Of a DNA stretch of 64,000 nt, positions 1-9,700 are shown one piece after another; within the stretch, counting starts at the first letter, position 1, and each line of letters starts with the position of its first letter. A program made the translations under genes and the position numbers. The DNA comes from Psococerastis gibbosa (Eukaryota > Arthropoda > Insecta > Psocodea > Psocidae). The DNA lies in assembly GCA_963971405.1 (NCBI GenBank), contig OZ020485.1, forward strand, positions 11,532,001-11,596,000. Reading direction: 5' to 3'. The notes below the pieces were generated by a model. The model was not told the DNA's origin, did not search any database, and was given only the letters and a program-made list of their open reading frames with translations.

Positions 1-412
1 GTGCCCCTATGCATTGCAAAATATACTTATAAATTATCTATTACGGTATAATTACCAAGGCTTTCACGGCCGGAGTTACATGATGAAGCAGTAGAATGCG
101 GGACAATAGGCCGTGGTCGTTTTGAAAGCGTACTTTCAAACGTTCCGTCAACATCTGTGGTCGACATCTTCAGTGGAACTGCATTTGAATAGGTCATGAG
201 TATGTTTGGATTATTTTTGGAGAGCCACGAAAAATGTAGATACCCAATATGTGTAGTTTGGTGATCGAACGACCTTATTTTTTTTTATAAACCCGCCCAG
301 CCGCAGGTGGAATAGTTAACCTTACAATTAAGAAGAAGAAAAAACTTCACAATGGTCCGCAAATTTGCTTTCTTCGTCCAGATTTTTAAAGTATGCTCTT
401 TCTGATTTTTAG
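1..412 (+). other. Intron of the FAF1-like gene (3' part), with repeat debris
   Basis: This is non-coding sequence upstream of the last FAF1 exon. It ends in a pyrimidine-rich tract and an AG acceptor at 411-412. Two repeat pieces lie inside. Positions 57-190 match the element at 59280-59500. Positions 220-330 share a short stretch (atatgtgtagtttggtg) with 21140-21160. Confidence 0.6.
57..190 (+). repeat. Dispersed repeat fragment, same family as 59280-59500
   Basis: The stretch from 'tagaatgcgg' through 'ggccgtggtcg' to 'catcttcagtgg' is recognisably the same as 59281-59375, with scattered substitutions. The wording (GTCAACAGCTGCGGTCG-like, then CATCTTCAGTGG) resembles the ends of Penelope-like or LINE 3' regions, but no coding part is present, so the family is not assigned. 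Confidence 0.5.
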
Positions 413-712
413 GCGGAGCGTATAGTCGTAGTAGCTCGTTTACCTGAAGAACCTCCTGAAAATGAAGAGAATATAACGAAAATCCGAGTAAGACAAGCTA
501 ATGGACAATTTTTAGAACGACGATTCCGATCAATAGAACCGCTTCAGACCCTTCTAGATTGGCTGCATACGTGTGGCTTCCCCAGCGCCGAGTACAAGCT
601 TCTAGAGTGTTGGCCACGCCGGGACCTCTCAACACAAGACTCCACCCGCCCCTTCAAAGATCACTTTAAATCTCTAAACGCCCAAGTGACCGTTATTTTA
701 GAAGAGCGGTAG
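413..712 (+). CDS. FAF1: FAF1/Caspar-like protein, C-terminal exon (UBX domain)
   Basis: This is the terminal coding exon of an FAS-associated factor 1 orthologue (Caspar in flies). The family binds ubiquitinated proteins and the p97/VCP ATPase and acts in protein turnover and NF-kB signalling. The acceptor AG is at 411-412 and the frame is open for 99 codons to TAG at 710-712. The translation shows a short acidic lead (LPEEPPENEENITK), then the UBX fold: KIRVRQANGQFLERRF, GFPSAEYKLLE, WPRRDLS and a closing VTVILEE strand. Human FAF1 has the same order (GEFLERRF, FPWDEYKLL, FPRRDV). The p97-contacting loop reads WPRR here rather than FPRR. Only this exon is in the window; the UBA, UAS and UBL parts lie to the left. 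A splice phase of 0 is assumed at the acceptor. Confidence 0.85.
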   Translation, partial: AERIVVVARLPEEPPENEENITKIRVRQANGQFLERRFRSIEPLQTLLDWLHTCGFPSAEYKLLECWPRRDLSTQDSTRPFKDHFKSLNAQVTVILEER

Positions 713-2414
713 GCTATCTTGGACATGGGAACATTTTTGTGAATGCGTACTATGGAGTTGCGGTTTGTTAAAATACTGGTCTTTTTAATACTTATTTAGG
801 CACTATTTAAATAATTATCCATTTATTTAAAACGTAGCTGCTACTTAACAAACAATGTATGATAAACAGTAAAATTATTGATTTCGAAAAATATTGAATT
901 TAAAATTCCAGAATCATCATGTTAAAAAAAATGAAAAGTATCTTCCCACATAATTAAACGTTTGCTTAGCTAATACAGTAGTTAAAAATGTTTTTTAGGG
1001 GGGCCCGGTTTTGACCAAATTTATACTGAGAAAAGACAACTTGAATCTAAATGACCTACGAGCTGTTAAAGTACTATATCCCGACCACGTTACGAAAATA
1101 ATCGTTAACGTTACTTCTTGTAATGTAGAAAAGGCTAATTCGTTATATTCAGGATTAGAATCATTACATTTGTAGTATAATTGCACACTTAATGACATTG
1201 AATTGTATATTATACAATAATTAATTTTAAAGGGAAAGGAATTAGAATAAACTAGACTAAAATGTCTTCGTGACGTGTTCGGGTAGTACATGGACAGGTG
1301 TATGCTAATTTTTCCAGACGTATTCATCTTTTTATAAAGTTTGCCTACTTTTGCGCCACTGCCTACTCCTTACCTTACTATCACTATACCTATAATATAA
1401 TATTTGAATATAGAACTGCACTCTATGGTATTATTGAATGGTTTGTCTTGGATAGTTAGCCTAATAAAAGTTTTTTTTATCAGTGTTCAGTTTATATCTG
1501 TTCACCCGAAACTGTCTTTATGGATGGAGAAACGGTGCGGACTTAGCAGCCTCACTCATTATTGGCGATGTTAAGCGAAGTTCCTTCAGCGTTCAAGTCA
1601 AGTCTCCAGTGGTGAATAGCAATTAGCAAGTCCCAGTGTGTATAGTTAGAGTATAGGGTTGCAACGTGCAAAGCCTTTTTTGGGTTTGTGTTGTATCAAT
1701 ATGTGTTATATATCTTATTATTTTTTTGTGTTGGTTGCTATGCTTTTAGTGGCCTCCTGGTGTGTCCTCTAGATATACTTTTGTTAGCCCGCCATTGCGA
1801 ATAGGATGGGTATGCCTGATCTAGTGAGTGCATGTAGGCATAGACTATAACATCTCCATCTGTTCCTCAATGCATATCCCTTAATGCTGGGCTAGGATCT
1901 TGCGGAAATTCGTCTCTTTGTGTTACGTACTCACTTCTTAGCACAGGCAAGGGAACTAAGTCACATTTTTCTTTTACTATAGTAAGGGTATCCTTACCAC
2001 AACAATTATTTCCAAAAGACCAGTTGCGTGTTCTGGTTCTGTTCTGGCCATGAATATGGCAATTGGGCTGTTGGCTACATTTGACTTTCAAACAAATCAA
2101 ATCAAATATATTTATTTACCGTTTTTTGTACAATTAATTCCCATGCATTGCTTAGGGGCTGGATCCTATTAGCACTCGTTCCTGACCATAGAATAAATAT
2201 TACTGTTCCTGACATTATTCATCTAGATTCACCCCTGAGTCTTTTTGCTGTTGATTTATTTTCCTTATGATATAATGTTTCATTGATATGCATAGATTCC
2301 TGTACCGACACCAAGCACATCTTTTGTGCTTCTTTTCATTCCCACAATTTCTTCATATTTAAACATGAACAACTGTAAAAAAGTAAAATTAAATTAAAAT
2401 TGACGCCATGTACC
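713..2414 (+). other. FAF1 3' UTR and intergenic DNA
   Basis: No coding exon was recognised. AATAAA at 1463-1468 followed by a T-rich stretch is one possible polyadenylation signal for FAF1, but AT-rich sequence makes chance matches common. Around 2090-2130 a CAAATCAAATCAAAT run may be the reverse of a LINE tail. Confidence 0.4.
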
Positions 2415-2765
2415 CAGGCGCGGATCTAGAATGAGACAAAGGAGGGGGCTAAGGTTAAATACGAATAAAAAAGAGGTGGTCCCAGACCTCTTAAAAGGGG
2501 GAGGCACTTGTCAGTGACGTAACGATAAGTTTTCGAACCACTAACCATTTTCATCTAAGTATATAAAATGGGGAATGCCGTTCTCATGGATGCACGCAGC
2601 TTTTAAGTTAATGACCTTAGTGTCCTTTGCGCATGAACAAGAGGGTTCGGAAATATGAAAGGGACCGGGGGTCTCCCCCGGGAGAAAATTTGTGAATAAT
2701 AGGACTGAAATTGTGGGGTTTTATGCATTTTGAGGAACCTAATACCCCCCGTAGTTCCGCGCCTG
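2415..2765. mobile_element. CCCGGGGG-palindrome element, copy 1
   Basis: The ends are a perfect 10-bp inverted repeat (CAGGCGCGGA at 2415-2424, TCCGCGCCTG at 2756-2765). Inside lies the family core CCGGGGGTCTCCCCCGG, followed by an A/T-rich stretch and a 'ggggttttatgcattt' motif. The same core and motif recur at 6.9-7.2, 24.3-24.9, 47.0-47.5 and 59.9-60.6 kb. No open frame of note, so a non-autonomous element is inferred. Confidence 0.6.
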
Positions 2766-3430
2766 CATGTAGGCCTACCTCTATAAGTTAACATGGGTGG
2801 TACATGACCCGCCAATCTCAGCTAGGGAAAGGTAGAGCGTATCCTACAACTAAATAAGTAACCAATTATTACAAAGCAAAAATATAAATCAATTAAATGC
2901 TAAAATCAGTATTTAAATGCATCAAAGTAAATGACTGGGTACGGTATGCTTTTGCAGTTTGCTACAAAGAACTTCTAATATAATATATTATATTTATGCT
3001 ATACCAGATACCACCAAGATGTCCGTAAGATCTACAAATCGACACATATCATCGGATTGTTGGGCCCTATTAATTTTTTGTTTTTGTTGTCTTGAGATGT
3101 TTTCAGGCGTCAACTTTTCAGTCTTTACTCTGATATCTTGTATTTCTACAAAAGAAATTATTTTATAGTTCCGGTCTTTCATGCCACTTTTAAAATAGAC
3201 ATAAAATGTTTAAATGAGCAAAATTGATGAAATTAATTTTGAATGATACTATTCATGCCGCCAAAATTACATAACTGATTCCACTCTTATATCTTTCTCT
3301 ATTTGACTATTTCCACGTCAGTCAGTTTAAAAATATGGCGGAAGTCTGGTTGTTGGTCGATTGATCAGCTGTTCTACTTTTACTTTTTAAAAGAACATAT
3401 TGCCGTTAACTAATATTATTTATCTATACG
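2766..3430. other. Intergenic spacer upstream of the F-box gene
   Basis: AT-rich spacer carrying the promoter and 5' UTR region of the FBXO33-like gene. No TATA box or initiator could be assigned with confidence. The overlapping short ORFs around 2959-3182 on both strands look like chance. Confidence 0.4.
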
Positions 3431-3783
3431 ATGTCCGTCACCGACTGGTCACATCTGCCCACTGTTGTTATTTACGATATCTACAAGAATCTCAAGTTCA
3501 GTGAAAGGGTTAAAGCTGCTTCTGTATGTAAGAAATGGAGAGAGGCATTTTTCTACTATCCAAGTTGGCGCAAACTAAAATTATGCATAACTAACCCTTT
3601 GGAAGAGAAAAACCAGTTTCTTATCAGCAAGACATCCCATTTCTGCAGAGAACTTACTGTAGTATATGTCGCAGAACACTACAATGAAGTGACAGATGTA
3701 ATAAAAAACTTCAATACTGACAACAGTTTGGTCCATGACATCCGATTTGTGGGCAGCAGAGTACCAAAGTCACCCGATTTTGA
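3431..3783 (+). CDS. FBXO33: FBXO33-like exon 1 (F-box)
   Basis: The start ATG at 3431 opens directly into MSVTDWSHLP and the F-box. It is the first ATG of the open frame. Donor GA|GTAAGT at 3783/3784 leaves phase 2. Confidence 0.85.
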
Positions 3784-6700
3784 GTAAGTATTTTACCAAA
3801 ATGTTTCTATGTTAATTGTCCTAAATTTTTCACAGTTCATTAAAAATAATGTCATATTTCATCCGAAACAGCTGTTCATATCATTAAGCAAGGCTTGACA
3901 TTTTCCAGTATATTTGGCATTTGTAATTTAATTGAACATTGTTTTTAATCAAATTTAAAGCAATTGCTGTTGTTACTTTTAGAACATCGCTTGAGTTTTT
4001 AATGTAACTAAGCGCGAGATTAAAAACCACGGAATCTAATATCTACCATCAACTTTCTCTTTCATAGCCCACTTTTTCTAGATCTAGGTCTGTATATTCT
4101 AATAATTATGGAATTATTATAAGAAAATAAAACCTTTCATCAGCCGTTTGGATAATGTATTAATAGTATAGTATGTTACCATATTTACTTGTGTTATTTG
4201 CTTCCGGTCTAGCAACTTTCTCTAATAATCATCTAGTAAATATTTATTCTATGCTAATATTAACTATTCATGAAATAGTCCTCTACCAATTATTGAGTGG
4301 ACCAAATCTTTATAACTTGAATAAAAAATTTAAACCAACCTATTCAACAGGACACATAGTGGCGCAGACTCCGACTTTAACCGGAAAGGTTGTTGGTTCG
4401 AGTCCCACACTCGCTACATTATCAGGTAATGCTTCGGAGGGCATGTAAAGCAGGTGGTCCCGGGCTTTATAGCTCTAACATCGGTATGGTGGCTTATTAA
4501 TACAACAAAAAAATCAGCATTTCTTTCAATCTCTCAAAGGAGTCCATCTCAGAGTGAATACCAGAACACTAGATTAAATGCCTTTTTCGTTTCGAATTCC
4601 ACCTCAAAGGCCCCTCTTGTTACTATCATTGGTACTATTAACAAGGTAAATAAAATTATCTAGATCCACTTCCACTGAGTCTGGTTGGCAGCAACATGTG
4701 GCATCGATGCCTCCACTTCCCTCGAGTTGAAATACATTTACCTGAAATAAGCTTACTAAAAACTATCTTTTTTTAAATTTTCCCTCTAGGGGAGAACTTA
4801 GTCCTCTCCTTCATCAAGAGCGTCAGTCAGTAGATACCAGTGCAAAGTGTTATAATTTATATATAATTGATTCCAAACCACTCTTCGTTGGCTTGGTACC
4901 TCATTGTGTCATATTAAAAATTAATTAACCCTAGTAATAGCAATAATAAATGCATTAAAAGTTCAATTATAATGCTTTTAGGAGACAATTCAATGATATT
5001 ATTTATCCGTTTCTCGAGAAGTGCAACCATATCACTCGTCTATTTTTATCGCATTGGGTCAATTATGAGCGAATGAAACGGCTGTTGGTGAAACACCAAG
5101 GCACTTTGGTTGCTATTGGCCTTGAAACCTATCACGCTGAGGCGTCGACGGAAGCTAAACAGGTCCTACCGATGTTGATCTCAGTTCTGGAAAATTGCGC
5201 CAAAATAGAGCAGCTATGTATTGACAGTCGTTGGTTAACCCGTGACATGATGTCTTGGATCTCAAGCTCGCCTAGTCTACCCATACTCCGAAAATTAACG
5301 CTGCGTTTGGACGAAATGAACGATATTGGTGAACAGTTTGAGCTAGCGGACTGGCAGGAGTTTGATGCACACCGGTTAGTAAATATTACATACTGTAAGT
5401 CACATTTAGGGTGGTTACTATCAAGTAAGGGTATTCGTTCGTGTAGGTACTGATCCAATCCAGGTAGGTAGCATTATAACGGAATTCGAACAACAGTATG
5501 TGTGACACTGGAGCAGCCATTGCACTTCCCCCTCCACACACGAATTCTACCTATTTCCACCTAGTGGTGGAATTCAGGAGTAAAAGTTACGCCAGTGTAG
5601 TACGCAACGTGTCCCTACTGCTGAAGTCCTGAGGCGAATGAATACAGAAGCCGAGTTGCTGCTGACGGTTAAGAAACGGAAACTAACATACTTCGGCCAC
5701 CTGATGAGGAACGAAAAGTATCGCCTTCTGCATGTAACAAGGCAAGGGAAGATAGAAGGACAGAGGGCTCCCGGCAGAAGAAGAACATCCTGGTTGAAAA
5801 ACCTGAGGCAGTGGTTTGGCAAGAGCCCGACTTCCCTTTTCAGAGCAGCAGTCTTCAAGGAACAAATTGCCAAGCTTCGATAGAAGAGGCATTTAAAGAA
5901 AAAGTACACACGTATCATCGTCTAACGCTGACCGATTCCTGCACGTCTTTCATACTAAAGTACGCGTATAAAGCTCTAATTTTCCTTAAATTCATATTTG
6001 TGCCTTTGAATTCCCTTGGGTGTGACTTTTTCGGGAAAAAGTGAGTGCGAATTGTTTGTCAAACATTTGGCATGCCTTTAAAATTATGATCTTGGTTTCA
6101 GTCGCTCATGCGAAATCCACCTTAACTACGTTCACATTACTGCGTCGAGCTCAAAAAACACAGTTAGGTTGGCTCGGAAAATTACGCGACTCCGGATGCT
6201 TTACTGCTCAGAGGTTAGTTGCTTTTCATATTGAAGAATAATCCATAACCATTGTTAAATTTAAGCCAACATTTTATTTTTTGTAACACAGCCATCCGCG
6301 GGTAGTAAATTCACTGATAGCCATATACGAAAAACCTCTGTTATTATCGTTGGTAAAACTATGGAAACCGAAGGAAGCCGCCAGCAATTGTGGATGAACT
6401 CACATTCCATCTTTGTTACCTACGACAGTGCGAGCCACTTATTTATTTTATTATTATTATTACGGGGATTCACTATGTGATTCAGCGGGCCTTAACCTGG
6501 GATTAAAAATGTAAACAAAATAATTTTATGATGGAAAGTGCTATTCAAAATTGTTTTGAAATTCTAAGTATCCGCTAATAAAAAAACTGGGTGCACTCAG
6601 GGGAGTAGCCAAGGCATGATTTTTTTTTGGGGGGGGGGGTGTCTATTTTGCCAACTCAAAAAACTTAAAATAGACCTACCAAAATAATAACTGGGATGAT

Positions 6701-9700
6701 TAGGTAAGCGTCGACTGCGTTGTATTACATTATTACATAGGTGGGCAAATTCATATTTTTACCTAGGGCGGCTCCAGGACAGATTTCTGGAGGGAGCCAT
6801 TCCGGGAAAAATGGGTGTAGCCTACCAAGCCAAATTAATTCTTAGCGATTGTTCAATTGGTGTGCTTGTTAGCGAAGCTAGGCACATTTAATTTTCAGTG
6901 CATTGTCTGAAAAGCCCATGCGACTGATGCGAATTCGTACCGAGAGGGGGCCCGGGGGTCTCCCCCGGAGCAAAGATTTGAAACTATAAGTGCAAAATTA
7001 CGCATTTTAACAGTGGTAAAGTATCGATTGTTTTGAGCTTACAAAGCAATGCTGAAATACTTATTCATATTGCTGGAAACTGGGGGGCCGGGGGTCTCCC
7101 ACAGGGGAAAAATTTGAAATTGTAAGTGCAAAATAGTGGGGTGTTACGCATTTTACCAGCAGTAAAGTATAGATTTTTTTAAGCTTACAAAGGAATACTT
7201 AAATACTTTTCATATTGCTATATTACGATTTATATAGCAGTAAAATGTATAAGTTAAGGAAAGGAGACATATTCATGTAAGGTTTTTGTTTAGAATGTCC
7301 TATTTTATATTTGTACGCTAGTTTTTCTCGGGCCCTCTAGAGACCCGCGTCACTGGATTTTTCACGCCGTTCTTTTAAGTCAACCCACAACTTAACTATG
7401 TTGCCCAAATTTGGTTTTAAAGCAAGTTCTTTTTCGCATTTCATAAGCATAAGATTTCCCAATCGTGAATCTGTCATTGTCGTTCTTAGAAGGCTTTTTA
7501 CAATTTTTAACTGGCTAAACTGGCCGCAGAATACACCGAGCGCTTTAAACAGACCTTTGACGAACGACACGTGATGCACAAAGCGGAGGACCCACCCCCA
7601 CCGAGACTAAAAAGAAAAGGTTTCTCACTGAGCACTACCATTGAGCCACCTCCCTGGTTCCCCGGGAATCCTCCGAAGGCGACAGGACCTTGACTGGAGA
7701 ACGTGGGCCACCTTAAACCAACTCCGAACTGGGGTCGCACCTACAAAGAAGAACCGAGCCAGGTGGGGACAGCTACACACCCCTGACATATCCTGCGAAT
7801 GCGGAGCAGAAATACAGGACACTGAGCACCTGCTGCAGTGCACCCTGTGCCCGACCAACTGTACACTGGACGACCTTTGGAAACGCACTGAAGCTGGCGT
7901 CAAGACGGCACAGCACTGGACCCAAAGATTCGCCTAGTCTCCATCTCTCGGACACGAAAAAGTAAAAAGTAACTGGCTAAACGCTTTTTCATTTCTGATG
8001 GTGACCATATAGACAATAGATGCTGACTGCAGAAGATTGTCGATTTGTTTGTCTTCTGCCTACAAAGCCCTTGTTTATTTTTACAGTTTACGTAGCTGTA
8101 TGAGTTGGATACTTTTGCCAATACATTTTTTAATTTCTCGCGCCTTTTTCTAAGTTTGACACATCACCGAGTTGGCAGGTTGGTTACATAAGAATATGAC
8201 ATTAGTACAATCTTATTTTAAACCAACTTTATTTAGTTTTTTTTCTTTGTATGGAACTCTGTTTTTGCCAACTGAGCAAAGGCAAATTACCAACTTTCTC
8301 ATTTTTACCAATTATTGGGTGGGGAGGTGGGTATACAATACAATACATATTTCCGTTAAATTATACAATACAAGTAAAGTATCAAATAAAACCGTCAAGG
8401 TCAGGTAGTTCTGTCATTGTCATTCTGCTAGTGCCTCAGTGACAATGTAGAAAGTTTTCTCTAAGAGATGGTTTCTAAGCAATTTAGGGCATATAGTATG
8501 CATAGTCAAAACCGGTCTCCTTACGTTAATCATGTTAACCATTTTGTTCTACATGCTAATTGCTGTGCAGTTTGTGTATAGTGTCCATAGTCGAAATGGG
8601 TCTTCTTACGTTAATCAGGTGGTTTTCTTCGTTTATCATTGAACACACCCTAGATGCGTAGTCTTCTTACATTACAATTCCTTTCACCAGGCGGTTTTTT
8701 TCGTTTATCATTGAACACACCCTCTTCTTTCCTTTCACAATTTTCCTTTTTATCCCTCATCTAAAACCTAAATAATACAAAAGTGCTCAACGCCGCTAAA
8801 GAAGTTTTCACTTCAAAAAAATAAAAAATGTAATCAAGTAGAAATGGCCGCTTACGGAAATTTGGGATTTCTCGACATTCTATTGTGTAATCTGAAATTA
8901 ATCGCAAAAGCCGATTTTACGATAGTTTTAACCCATTTTCTCTTTCAATGATTTCTGATTTTGTAATTACAGAAGTTTCGAAACTCTTACTTGGAAACAT
9001 TGATGAAAGAGCAGGCGTTCCATCCTACGATCAAGTCGATTTGGTCTATTTCGCACCCGCACGTGGAGAGCAATGATGTCGAAACCGATCATCAGTTTGT
9101 CGTCTGCGTTTGGAGATACAGAAACCTGTCTGAAATTGTTCTCAGCGGTAATTTAACTTATATGTTAGTTTGGAGGTTTATGGCAAAGTTTCATCCTGAA
9201 ATTATTATTATTATTAGTGCTTACAAATATAAATGTAATAATAATATAAACGATAGTATATTTTGAAGTTAAAGTTGAAGTTAAAAATAAAAATAAACAT
9301 TGAAAAAACCAATTACCTATTAGTGGGAAGAGACCAAGATGCCTGCACAAGCCGTTTTGAAAGAGTTCAAGATTTCAAATACCTAGGGTCCATCATCGCG
9401 TCAGACAACAAGATCAGTCAAGACGTTCTTAACAGAATTCAGCCAATGTAACTTTCCTCCAAACAAGAGCACTATTCTTGACTCGGATTCTATCATGGAC
9501 AACAAAGGTCAGGCTTTACAAGACGCTAATCCTGCCAGTCCTTATATATGGTGGTGAAGCACGGGTCTTGACAAAGAAAGAATCAAGAGCGCTGGCTGTC
9601 GTCCGTATGCCAGCAGAAAGAACAGCACAAGCAGTATGGGTGGCATGTCCCAACAGAAGAAGACCTTTGGGCCGTCCGAGACGATGCTATGGCGACCAGC

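Noticed and set aside
6102-6213. Second open frame in FBXO33 exon 3 (RSCEIHLNYVHITASS)
   Set aside because: It looked like the family at first, but its exit phase cannot join exon 4 and it needs a poorer donor for exon 2; the other frame fits all four junctions.
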